Shown piece after piece: positions 21,174 through 31,037 of a stretch of DNA of 45,598 bases; positions within the stretch are counted from its first letter, which is position 1, and the number at the start of each line of letters is the position of its first letter. This DNA comes from Fragilaria crotonensis (lineage: Eukaryota > Bacillariophyta > Fragilariophyceae > Fragilariales > Fragilariaceae). Under the pieces are notes generated by a model. That model saw only the letters and a program-made list of their open reading frames with translations. It had not been told where the DNA came from and did not search any database. Both the position numbers and the translations under genes were made by a program. Location of the stretch: NCBI GenBank assembly GCA_022925895.1, contig JAKSYS010000514.1, forward strand, positions 1-45,598, written 5' to 3'.

Positions 21174-24100
21174 ATGGAGGACGATAATGCCTACGACTAT
21201 CTGTTTGGATTCGGCAGCATCATCAATACCAACACACATGCGTCATGGATGGCCGACAGAAGCCAGGCACTACCGGGGCAGAGGGCAAATATTCGAGCTT
21301 GTTTCGGCTACCGTCGAGGTTGGAATTTTCGATCGAACACTGGGTTCACCGCACTTGGCATTGCGAAGGACAACGCGGGCGATGGAACTGTGATAAATGG
21401 CGTACTGTTCCGTATCCCGCATTCTATGCTTTCGTCCTTTGACAGACGGGAGGTGGGGTATGATAGAGTGGAGATGAACCTCGAACATCTTGAACTGTTG
21501 CCAGGTCCAGATTCGGCTGGTGGGTTAGAAGTCGACACCCTCAAAATAGCTGATGGTGCAAAGCTCTGGGTGTATGTCCCAAAGCAGTCGTTTTGTGCCG
21601 AGGCAAATGAGGATCATCCTATACTTCAATCTTATGTGGATACGGTAATACAAGGGTGCTTGCAGTGGGGCGGCGAAGAAATGGCTGAACAGTTTGTTGT
21701 AACCACGTATTGCTGGAGTCCTTATTTTCTCAATGATACTCCTTCTTCCAGACGACCGTGGTTGTTTCGCAAGGAATACAACACAATTGACTCGATATTA
21801 AGTAAACACCCAGCGACCCATTACGAAGATAGACGCCACCCTGAGGAGTTTGCGAGTGCCTTCCTAATCAACATGATGAGAGGAACCTGGTCGATCCCGC
21901 AACGCAACCAACCTTCACTGGCCGCGACTTGGAACTATCACAGATTCATGCGCGACTGATAGCACAAAAGCTGGCCAGAACCATCACACTGGGGTAGCTA
22001 AAGTTGAAATCACGGGCATGGGTGGTGTAGGTACGTTGTGTTCCATTACCGTAGATGCCTAATGCCGCATCGACTAACGGTTGAGATCTCAAGGCAAGAC
22101 GCAACTTTGTACGGAATACTGCTATCGAAACTTCCCTTCGTACTATGGTTTGGTAATCTGGTTGAGCGCGCAAGGAGCCGAACGTATCGTTGCTTGCTAC
22201 CGACAGCTGTTGGCGGACACAACTGGTGTGGATGCTCGCGACAAAGACACCGAGGAGGTCATTTCAGAGGTGAAAGCAAGACTTTTCCGCAGTAAGGTAC
22301 CGTGGCTTCTTGTTTTTGACAATCTCGAGGACCGCTCCCTTCTTCAAAAATTCGTTCCGCACGGAGGCTCATGCGGTCATCTCCTAGTTACTACGCGGTC
22401 ACTTGGAGCTGACGATAATGATCAATCTACCATGATCCTCGGCTGTTTCAGTCCGTCGGAATCAATACAATTGCTCTGCCGCTCTGCGAACATTTCCGGA
22501 GAGATTCATGTGAAAGCAGCACACCACTTAGCGGGCCAGCTAGGTCACCTTCCACTCGCCTTGAGCATGGCTGCGGCATACATGCTACGATGCGACGTTG
22601 ATTGCTCGGAATATTTGGCCCGCTATGCCGACTCCGAGCGAAATGGAGCGCTCCTTGGTCACCAGGTTGTAGAATCCAGTCTAGCGCTAAGTTTGAATGC
22701 AATCAAACGAGAAAGTCAGTTAGCTTGGGAGGTGTTGCGCCTCCTTTGCTGGCTGGGTCCTGATCAAATCACGAAAGCTTTGGTACGCACTCTACTGCGG
22801 GCCAAGCATGCTCACTCGATAGAAGAGGCCAATACTATGTCGCAAGCGAAGGCATCATCGGAGGCCGAAGCACTGGCGCGAAAGGCAGCTGCGGACGCCA
22901 TACGGGGTATTTCCCGGACTGTCTTGATAGGAGGGCTGGCCATGTTGACAACGTTTGTACTGGAAAGGCGCACGAAGGGCTCAAATCGGCTAGCGGCGGC
23001 GCGCATCGCTGCCAAATCGATGGTCACTGTATGCATGGCTGCAACGTATCTTCTTACGTGCCGGGCCAAAAGTCTGGACAATGCTCTTCCATTGGCGCCC
23101 AAGGTATCACAGATAGTGCTCACTGCTGATTCGGCGAAGGTGCCTTTTGATGAGTTTGAGCAAACAGATTCAATCTGGAAAATTGTGAAGTCATTCTCCT
23201 TACTTGTCGTAAAGGAATCCAAGGGGTCGATGCATAGATTGCTGGCACAAGCTCTGAGAAAGTCACAAACCGAAGCGGAAGGTCGAGTCAGTTTGAAGAT
23301 CTGCGTCCATGCGATCAAACAGGCCTGGAGATTCAAGCCCGACCAAATCGAAAGCTGGCAAGAGTCGGCGTACATTTTGGAACACTTAAAAGCAGTTGTC
23401 GCTTATTCGTGTCTGCATCCCGATGGTTTGCAGCTAGATTGTGCAATTCTATCAAGGGAAGCAGGAGTTTTCTCAGCGATGGCATTAAACAGATTCGACG
23501 ATGCAAAAGACTCCCTGGACCAGTCGTTAGAGATCCTAAATAGGATAGACAATGGGTCACAGTCTCATAGCCGTGCTCGTGCGGCGGTTCTCTACGAGCT
23601 TGGGCGTGTCCTTCGATATCAGGGAAGCTTTCGAAATTCTGAAGAGGCGCTCTCAAAGGCGCTTCTCATTCGTAGTGCGCTGGTCAGTACAGACTTCGAC
23701 GAGCGCCATGGTGTGGCGGCGATTCTCCACGAACTTGGGGTGCTTGAGGTGAAGAAACACAATTTGCAGGCTGCTGCCGACTTCCTTGAACCAGCCCTTG
23801 ACTTACGCCGCATCTTGGACGTCGGATCAGCCGGTGAAGTCGTCGAAGCCGATTGTGCCGCAACATTGCACCAGCTCGCGGCTGTTCACCTTGCAAGAAA
23901 ACCGCCATCTCTAGCCGAAGCTGAAGCTCTTCTGCAAGAAGCCTTGGGGCTGAGGATGCAAATCGGCCAGAGAGCTGCAACGCTCAAGCAACTTGCACGA
24001 GTCGCTATCCGACGAGGTGAGTTCGATTCCGCTGACCGCAGCTTATCGCAGGCTCTCGAGTTGTATGTTGAACTTTACGGGGAGGCCGCCCTTCATGTCA

Positions 24101-24932
24101 ATGTTGCCGCAGTCAAATTCCAGCAAGGTGTCCTCGCTTTTCAGAGGGAACAGTTCGGGCAAGCTTGGGATCTGTATTCGGAATGCCTTCGAGCCAGAAG
24201 ATACGTATATTCATACATCCAGGGTGTCCATATTGACGTGTCGTCCGTGCTACATGAACTTGGTCGTGTTGCCTTCGCTGAACAGGATATAATCAAGGCG
24301 CAAGAAATGTTGCTCTCAGAAAAGGAGGTTCTGGATCAGCTATGTGAAAGCCATACTCATGATCAACGAATGCTGCAAGCACGCCTCACGAATTTGACAT
24401 GGTTGTGCAAATGTGCGAAAGAGCTCGGGGATGATAAGGAGGCTCGACGACTAGCAGCAGAACGAAACAGTTTAAAGCGGCACGATAAACCAGTACAAGC
24501 ATCAGACTTGCAATTGAGTCAAGAGCCTCGAACTCTTAATTTGCAGCACGAAGCGTTGCTCTGTCGGTCAGTAGCACGACAAGATGCGCTTTCCGGCATG
24601 GGAAGTATCGATGCGGATAGAACACAACTCAGGACTGCCTTGGATCGCCTTTCTCGACAGATTCAGCATTCTGAACCGCATTTGCTAAGGACCGCAGCGA
24701 TCAAGTTCCACACGCTTGTCACGGACTCTCTAAACCAGTCGACCACTGTGGCTAGGGGCTCAATTCTACAAGCATGTGACATGTTGAGGTGAGTTCGGTC
24801 TACTTCCCTGGATACTCAGAATAGAAAATCCACGATGTCTCACCATCATCGCCATGAACCACGAACAGGGATGTATTGCGAGAGCATGGTGTGCAAGTAC
24901 ACGATTGCACACGCGCTGAAACAGATCATTAA
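21174..24932 (+). CDS. NLR-like STAND protein: gamma-glutamylcyclotransferase-like domain + NB-ARC + TPR repeats
   Basis: Residues 1 to about 240 are GGCT/AIG2-like: LFGFGSII (10-17) corresponds to the substrate loop and FDRREVGYDRV (89-99) holds the expected catalytic glutamate (Glu93). An NB-ARC follows: FTGRDLELSQIHARL (from 248), Walker A GMGGVGKT (282-289), Walker B LLVFD (358-362), HLLVTTRS, GHLPLALSMAAAYM and an MHD-like SMHRLLAQAL (about 665). TPR-like repeats fill about 740-1080 (VLYELGRVLRYQGSFRNSEE, HELGVLEVKKHNLQAAADFL). Two introns: 63 nt at 22031-22093, cutting the P-loop codon for Gly287, and 80 nt at 24789-24868. The second removes an apparent stop at 24790 and adds the last exon (DVLREHGVQVHDCTRAETDH). 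Two one-base homopolymer losses, C at 21908-21909 and G at 21991-21994, split the GGCT frame from the NB-ARC; with them restored the protein is about 1205 residues. If they are real mutations, the gene is broken. Confidence 0.8.
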
Positions 24933-24995
24933 TATATTGGTGAATTGGCTGCAAATTGTACGCAGGATCGGCCACGAACAGCTAAACTTAACATC

Positions 24996-26000
24996 CTATT
25001 GCAAGAGCCTTGCAATCAATTCAGACTTACTCCCAGAAACTTTCAAACCACGCTCTCTTAGCATTTCTTTCAAAACAGGAACTGTGCTCTTCGCCAGGGA
25101 TTCGCTGTCGAGACCCCCCGACACTGGTGATACTTTGGGGCTTTTCGCTTTAGATGTAGGTGCAAGATCACCATTCCAATCCTTGCTTTCTCGTGCTTTT
25201 GGAGCTACAGCCTCTGTCTCTAATTGCGCCGACAAATCGTCTCCTGGAGCCACGGGTTCAGCGAAGCTGCTCGTCCTGTCGAACCCTTGCCCTGACAGTT
25301 CCTTTTCAAGATTTGCAAAGAAGTCGTCACCATCGTCGTCGGCAGCAGTCGCCTTCACGACAGGTCGAGGCTTGCGATCTGTGACAGCAGTCTGGATATC
25401 TGTCACGAATCTATCGCCATTCGCATTAAATGGAGAAGAACCACCCAATTCTGCTTCAAGAGCCGCAAAGAAGTCAATATCATCAGGACTCGAGACTGCT
25501 TCGGTCTGCTGGCGTGGCTTCGTTTCTCTTTTACCGTTTTCTTTTCCATTGTCCAACTCTGATATCAGTGAGGAAAAGAAGTCATCATCACTGCCGAAAG
25601 AAACGGCAGACTCTGGACCTGTGCTTTGTTGACCGTTCAATTCGGACATGAGAGACCTGAAGAACGCATCGTCCTCTTGGTCAGGCGATTTAGTTGGCGA
25701 AGGCGATGGCGAGACGAAGGCATTCCAGTCACCACCATCCAATGCGCTCCGCACTCGCTGAAGCTCGCCATCATTGCGAGGATTGCGAGCTTTGTCGCTG
25801 TTACTGGGTCGTCTTTCGTCGCCTTGACCACGCCTTCTATCATCACTGGGACCGCGGTCACGACGATCTTCACGCTGGGAGTAACGACCCCACTGACTGT
25901 CCACGTCCGCCATCGGGAGGTCTCGTTGACCTCCGTCGTTGACACCCGCTGCATCTCTTGGTCCAGCTCTTGAACCCTGTTGGTCTTGATCCGTGACCAT
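24996..26000 (-). CDS. SAP-domain protein with repeated FFxxLxxEL motifs (probably the C-terminal part of the NusG-like gene)
   Basis: The C-terminal residues (VPVLKEMLRERGLKVSGSKS plus ELIARLLQ) form a SAP motif, a small DNA/RNA-binding helix pair. The middle repeats a short acidic-aromatic motif four times: DAFFRSLMSELNG, DDFFSSLISELDNG, IDFFAALEAELGG and DDFFANLEKELSG, each about 40-60 residues apart. The N-terminus is rich in R, D, G and Q and looks disordered. The frame is the same as that of the upstream NusG-like ORF, with only a TGA (26010-26012) and three codons between, so one gene is likely. Its 3' end faces the NLR-like gene 63 bp away. A separate start at ATG 26000 is possible. 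Confidence 0.65.
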   Translation of the reverse strand: MVTDQDQQGSRAGPRDAAGVNDGGQRDLPMADVDSQWGRYSQREDRRDRGPSDDRRRGQGDERRPSNSDKARNPRNDGELQRVRSALDGGDWNAFVSPSPSPTKSPDQEDDAFFRSLMSELNGQQSTGPESAVSFGSDDDFFSSLISELDNGKENGKRETKPRQQTEAVSSPDDIDFFAALEAELGGSSPFNANGDRFVTDIQTAVTDRKPRPVVKATAADDDGDDFFANLEKELSGQGFDRTSSFAEPVAPGDDLSAQLETEAVAPKARESKDWNGDLAPTSKAKSPKVSPVSGGLDSESLAKSTVPVLKEMLRERGLKVSGSKSELIARLLQ

Positions 26001-26009
26001 TTCTTTTCT

Positions 26010-27161
26010 TCATTTTGCGCTCAGCATCAGACCGTCAAAGACGTCGCGCTTGTACCTGTCGCCGCGCTGTATGGTTTCAAATCGAGTATTCCGCGGTCCT
26101 CGGTTCCCGCTAACATTGCTCATTAGCGCCCGTCGAAGCCCACCAGACCCATTTTGGTCGGACCTTTGATCTCGCATATCATCACTACCTTCAAGGTCAT
26201 GCTGCGTGACCGGCATGCTAGGTCCAGAAAGACCACGTAGGGCTTCTTCAGCCGAAAGTTTTCGAACGTCTTTGGGGTCCAACCATTCTTCGTAGGTGCT
26301 TCCGTACGTGAAAAAGCGTATCATGAGCTTTCCATTCTTGAGGCGCTTAACAATGCCATCCTCCCCCTTGAATTTTCCGTCGCCGATTACTTTAACCATG
26401 TCGTCTGGTCGAAGGTCCATGTACGCCTGAAGTTGCTCTTTGTCAATCTTGGCTCCCTTTGCCTTAGCCTTTTTTTCGTTCTCTGCTGTGTCAACAATCA
26501 CACCCTCCTCGTTCATCAACTCCTGAACAAGGTCTTCCGAAAAATCAACTTCCTCCCCTAATTCCTCCAATCCAAACTTCTCAATCTCCATTTCGTTGAG
26601 AGCTAACGGTGATGGAGGTAGTTTTTTGTATCCCTTCTTGTTGACAGTTCCCATCCAAGAACGGCAGAGATCCAGGTCTTGAATCGCCTCATACACTTCT
26701 TCGCAGAGTCGAAGCTTGGCAAAGACATAGCCTGGATATCCCACCTTTGTGTCGGTCACGATGCGATTCGGACCATGAGATCGAGTAGACCGTTCAATGG
26801 GTACCACAAACTTGACCACGTCTTCCATATGTCCGCATCTGGCACGGCACTGGCGCAATAGGTCGAGTTCCTGAGTGACGATACAATTGAGCAAGTACCA
26901 CATTGGCTCGGAGTCTTCTTCTATTTCCAAGCGCTGCCAGAGTTTGCCGTACCGAGCGGTGCCTGTCCTTGAAGGTGCGAGTCGGCGCGTATTAATGACA
27001 AGGGGCCTGCCATCCTGGGAATCGTGAGGGTTGTGGTGTGCATTGTATTTCAGGGAGGGTTGAAGCAGGAATGCAGTGTAGCTTTGAATACAAAGAAGGA
27101 GAACCAAATGTAAAAAACCACTGTTGCAGCCACGACACTGCGGTTGCGGGGAGCGCTTCAT
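26010..27161 (-). CDS. Plastid NusG-like transcription factor (NGN + KOW)
   Basis: NusG/Spt5-type proteins bind RNA polymerase and modulate elongation; this one should act on plastid transcription. The ATG at 27161 opens a signal-peptide-like segment (SGFLHLVLLLCIQSYTA) followed by A-F-LLQ, matching the A-F cleavage motif of diatom plastid preproteins. The NGN domain begins with MWYLLNCIVTQELDLLRQC (about residue 85), then VKFVVPIERS, KVGYPGYVFAKLRLCEEVYE and WMGTVNKKGYKKLPPSPLAL. The KOW motif is DDMVKVIGDGKFKGEDGIVK, with IRFFTYGSTYEEWLDPKDV after it. The stop at 26010 would be skipped by a 48-nt in-frame intron (26008-26055, AG/GTACAAG...TGAAG), which would fuse this to the SAP frame. That intron is an inference. 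Confidence 0.85.
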   Translation of the reverse strand: MKRSPQPQCRGCNSGFLHLVLLLCIQSYTAFLLQPSLKYNAHHNPHDSQDGRPLVINTRRLAPSRTGTARYGKLWQRLEIEEDSEPMWYLLNCIVTQELDLLRQCRARCGHMEDVVKFVVPIERSTRSHGPNRIVTDTKVGYPGYVFAKLRLCEEVYEAIQDLDLCRSWMGTVNKKGYKKLPPSPLALNEMEIEKFGLEELGEEVDFSEDLVQELMNEEGVIVDTAENEKKAKAKGAKIDKEQLQAYMDLRPDDMVKVIGDGKFKGEDGIVKRLKNGKLMIRFFTYGSTYEEWLDPKDVRKLSAEEALRGLSGPSMPVTQHDLEGSDDMRDQRSDQNGSGGLRRALMSNVSGNRGPRNTRFETIQRGDRYKRDVFDGLMLSAK

Positions 27162-27703
27162 GGCAGAACGCCGAACATGAAACTTAATGTGATTTTCTGT
27201 GGTGAGACAGATCCATCAGTTGAAAGCTAAAAGCCAAGCAGAGGGATAAATCAACCGGTGATGGACAGAGCATCACTACCAGCGTATCAGCACATCAGCA
27301 GATCGCCAATATCGTACCGTATGTACCAGGTACTAGTACCAGTAACCAGAACTCAACTCGTGCCAGACTACAAGTACTGGTACTGGATTTACCGGTAACC
27401 GGTACTACCATTAGACAATTGTCGTACACCTCCAACGAAAGAGAGACGGGTATGGCATACAATACAACACCACAAACCATAGAACACCCGATTATATTCG
27501 TAGGCAGTAGACCTCCAATGTACCGGGCTTTCCTTTGGAGGCATGGCACGTCCTAGATTCCAAGATAAATACATCGTTTCTTCCTAAAGATCATAAATAG
27601 TTTATGGTAAGCCGTGACAAACGCACGCGTTGTTCCAGACAATTTTCGTCGGAATGTTTGGAGCCTAAATGAAAGCGTGCGTTCCATGTTCCATTGAGCG
27701 TGT
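27162..27703. promoter_or_regulatory. Intergenic between two minus-strand genes
   Basis: This 542-bp gap holds the promoter of the NusG-like gene and the 3' flank of the FAIM1-like gene. Positions 27310-27410 are packed with overlapping GTAC, CCGGTAACCGG and ACTAGT palindromic words. No gene is visible. Confidence 0.4.
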
Positions 27704-29529
27704 TCAGTAGTATCCTGCGCGGCTACCGTAATAACCTTGACCGTGTACGATACCAAAGCCTTGAGGCTGCAAAGGTGGAGGCCCGTCACCTCGAATCACG
27801 AGAGCACCCGCCATGGCAGCATCCTGATGAAAGACGGAGGGCTTCATGACTTTTGAAGGATCCTTTGGCGGCACAACCTTCGAATTTTAAAGAGAGCATG
27901 AGAAAACAACTCGACATCGAGTACAAACGTCACAGTAGAACACGTACCTGCTTGACTTGAGAGATCTGAGCCAGTGTAGCTCCGGACCCAACCATATTGT
28001 TGGCGGCGGGCGGAAGGGCCTTGCTTTTGTTACTCTTACGCGTTTGCTCTTCCTGCTTCTTTCTCATTGCCTCCTGGATATCCTTGTCAGCTGGAGCACT
28101 AATGTCATCAAAATTGACAAGACTACTTAGAGCCTTATCAAACGCAGTCTTCGGGGCATCCTCCTCTTCGTTTGTAATGGTAAGTGGTGCATTCATGGTC
28201 AGATTAACCTGACCATTCGTAGTGGAAAGGGGAGTCTGCGGCGACTGGAAGTTGGGCTGCGGTGGTGCACCAGGAGTACTAGGGGAAGTTGGTTGATTTC
28301 CGTAGAGACCTAGGACAGATGTGAGCAATTCATTTTGGGTTGGTGGCTTCGGAGCAAACGGATCATCCTCAGAATACATTGGTTGTTGCACTGGAAAACC
28401 ATACGACGGTGGGGCGGAAGCGGTAGAAGTCACACCTGGAGAAAGCAGTTGACCACTTGGAAACTGCTGGTACTGTGGAGCAGCAGCAACGGTGTGTGGA
28501 GTAGATGGCGCAGCGTACACCGGCGCCTGGGTGTACGCTGGTGCCGCTGGGGCGTACACAGGAGCGGGCTCGTAGGTGAGAGCAGGTGGAGGGGCAGGTG
28601 AATATCCATACGCAGGGGCTGGTGGTTGGCCGTATGCGGGAGCAGGTGCTGCATACTGCGGAGCGACAGGTACTAGAGCAGTAGGCTCCTGGGACGTCGG
28701 CGAACCAAAACCCAACAAGTCCATTCGGGGAGCGGGTTCCTGTGGGCTCGGAGCGTGGGCTAAATAGTCAGGTCCGGCGCTTGTCCCAGAAGCAGAGTAG
28801 CTGTCGTCAGATCGCTTGACGTGTTGCAAGTGCCTACGAGACTCGGCAAGAGACTCTTGAATGGCCCTTTGCAAATCAGCGTCCTCGTTGGACTGAGGAG
28901 CACGGCGAGCAGTATCTCCATAGGAGAACGAATTCCCAGGAACTCTCGACTGAGCCTGAGGGGCGCCTCTAAGCCCTAACTCATAGACTTTTGGCATGTC
29001 AAAGAAAGACTGTCCGTCAACAAAGAAGTCATACTGACGAAAACTTGGCGTAGCGCTCAATGGGGGATTGGCATGGGCAACGACCTTGAGGATGTGATTG
29101 CCGCGCATAGTCCAAGAAAAGTCGACAATCCCCGCGCGGCTTGACGCATAGTGGACCTCTTGGCCGTCCATTGTGATCTGGCGCTTACCAGAAGTAAGCG
29201 ACCACACCATAGTAACATCGTGCTCCTCTCCACGGCAAGCGATTCCTGTTTGACCCTGTGACAAGGCCTCGTTGTTGGCAAAACCCCACCTCCTGTTGAA
29301 AATTGAGTTTTAACAATCGAGCAAGCACGACAATTTAGTATTGAATGCTGCATTCAACTGCGATCGAATAGTTCGCGACGGAATGACTGCCGACTTACCA
29401 TCGGATGCGACGTTTGGTCGTGGCAATTCGTTTGCCTGCGGCTTGCGAACCAAAATCAACCGAATAGACTATGGACCTGACTACAGGGGCTCCAGATCTG
29501 GAAGGGGGGGAGGATCCACCGTACGACAT
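27704..29529 (-). CDS. FAIM1-like domain protein with UIM and endocytic-adaptor motifs
   Basis: Three exons (29399-29529, 27948-29292, 27704-27877) join across introns of 106 and 70 nt with GTAAG...CAG and GTACGT...AAG borders, giving 549 residues; the total is divisible by three. Residues about 44-150 resemble a FAIM1-type beta domain (VTMVWSLTSGKRQITMDGQE, YDFFVDGQSFFDMP). A ubiquitin-interacting motif follows (EDADLQRAIQESLAESRR, about 180-196). A Pro/Ala/Tyr-rich linker (about 248-348) is bordered by DLLGFG and DDPFAPKP, which match clathrin and AP2 ear-binding short motifs. The last exon reads VVPPKDPSKVMKPSVF and ends GYYGSRAGYY. Together these suggest an adaptor that reads ubiquitin on membrane cargo. 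The domain call is by eye; motif functions are inferred from short matches. A related module is found at 38288-40600. Confidence 0.75.
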
Positions 29530-30772
29530 GATGGGTTGATAGAAAAGGATTAAGCAAGTTAAGGTCACAACAACAGGGAACTGCAACAAATATAATGGCA
29601 CTCGAAACTGACGCCAATGCCTGTTGCTCGGTCCCAATTCCCAGCCTCCAGTGCACACAACACGGACACGCTCTTGGAGATTTGGAGGCACAGGCACGAC
29701 CACGACCACGGCGAGCCGCCAGTGAAAAGATTTGATTCCAAACGGATCTGTGTTCTCCTGTCTTGGCGGCGCTTGCTGGCAATTCCCTTTTTAGAGTTCC
29801 TGGACGACTCAACACAACTCGCGGGAATCGCAATCATTTTTTGACCGCGCCGTTCGCGTTTTAAACATACTTCATGTGTGTATATGATCAATTCGGTATG
29901 ATGGGAAATGATTGTGATTCAATTTTGCGAGACGCCGGACGCCGTGCCGTGCTGGAATTTCGTGACCCTCGGAAACTGTAGACTGTATGGAAGTATGGAT
30001 TGTGAACCCTGTGGTACTGAATCAGTGAATCACGTTTATGTATAAATAATATTGCTACATGTATGATGGAATACTTATCCATGACGAGTCAAGTGGCCAC
30101 GCAAACTAAAGACGATCCAACGTCCAACGAGCAGACACGACTACATGTACTCTACCGTCCTATGCAAACCAGTTCCCAGTAGGACTCCGACTCTCCGACT
30201 AACAGATACTCAGAGTACTGTAGTACCACTCTAAAAATGGCTTTGAACCAATATTTTCACAAGAGTTTCAACTTACCAAATCTCGGCAGAAACACATATA
30301 TGTTTTGCAAACAGTTCGTATCATAGATCCTTCATTACCCTGTCAACAGCAATGAAGAATGATCAAAGTACTGGAGCAACATCTGAATGAGCTGTCGATG
30401 ATAAACAAGTCTGCGTTTTTGATTTACTGGTTCAAAGTTGTGTATAAATTTGTATACATATATGGATAATATTCTTATATTCTGTTGTTGATTTATTTCA
30501 CAAGTGTTCGGTGAATCGAAATTCATATTGGTACAGGGTTTTGAACGAGCTGTTTGTACCACAACGTGTGGTACAAACGCCAAGTGGATTTCTCCTCGCA
30601 GACGTATGAAAATATTCAGAACTGTAATTTATAAAGATTTGGAGGGCATCCTCGACGTGTGAAAAAGGGTCGTGCAGCAATGTTTTGACGTCTCATCTAT
30701 GGTGCACTTTTTTGTGAGAACTGAGCAATCATATTGCTTTTCTATGTGCAGAACATACCTCTATATGTTCAC
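29530..30772. other. Intergenic, no gene seen
   Basis: Only short overlapping frames occur here. The segment is AT-rich beyond 29850. An 18-bp sequence near 30235-30253 (AATGGCTTTGAACCAA) recurs inverted at about 35339-35356, so the Harbinger element and its flanks lie between inverted copies 5.1 kb apart. The promoter of the FAIM1-like gene should lie just above 29530. Confidence 0.4.
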
Positions 30773-30775
30773 TCA

Positions 30776-30830
30776 GGCCGATGCTTACAGAAAATAGAAA
30801 AAGACATGCCTAAAAAAAGACGTCATTTTT
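30776..30830 (+). repeat. Harbinger left terminal inverted repeat
   Basis: These 55 bp match the reverse complement of 35198-35253 except for one extra base in the right copy after the run of seven A. The flanking TCA is the target-site duplication. Confidence 0.93.
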
Positions 30831-31037
30831 GTGGAAACTCAATGCTTACGTCCTCAAAAGTCGACATAAATCGAAACAAAAACGGTGTCGCTTTTTTTGG
30901 AACCGGGATCTTTTCGCCAGGCAAAGAAAAAGCGACACTGTTTTTGACTCGACCCGGCTGGAAACAAAAGCGACACTGGAGTACTCGCTACTAGCCTCAT
31001 ACGCATCCGATTGGCGCCGATTGCCAAGTTTTGCACA

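Noticed and set aside
21802-21943. A 142-nt intron joining the GGCT frame to the NB-ARC frame
   Set aside because: Donor, acceptor and phase fit, but the segment removed contains FTGRDLELSQIHARL, the usual sequence just before an NB-ARC. Two one-base homopolymer losses explain the frames better.
7931-24932. A 5-oxoproline pathway cluster made of D-glutamate cyclase and the GGCT-like domain
   Set aside because: Both chemistries can yield 5-oxoproline, but the genes are 12 kb apart with a retroelement, GOT1 and other genes between. Eukaryotic gene order here gives no support for a pathway cluster.
26010-26012. TGA read as selenocysteine
   Set aside because: The context (LMLSA-K-stop-RKEMV) lacks a redox motif, and no conserved residue of NusG proteins is expected there. 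Intron or gene boundary is simpler.
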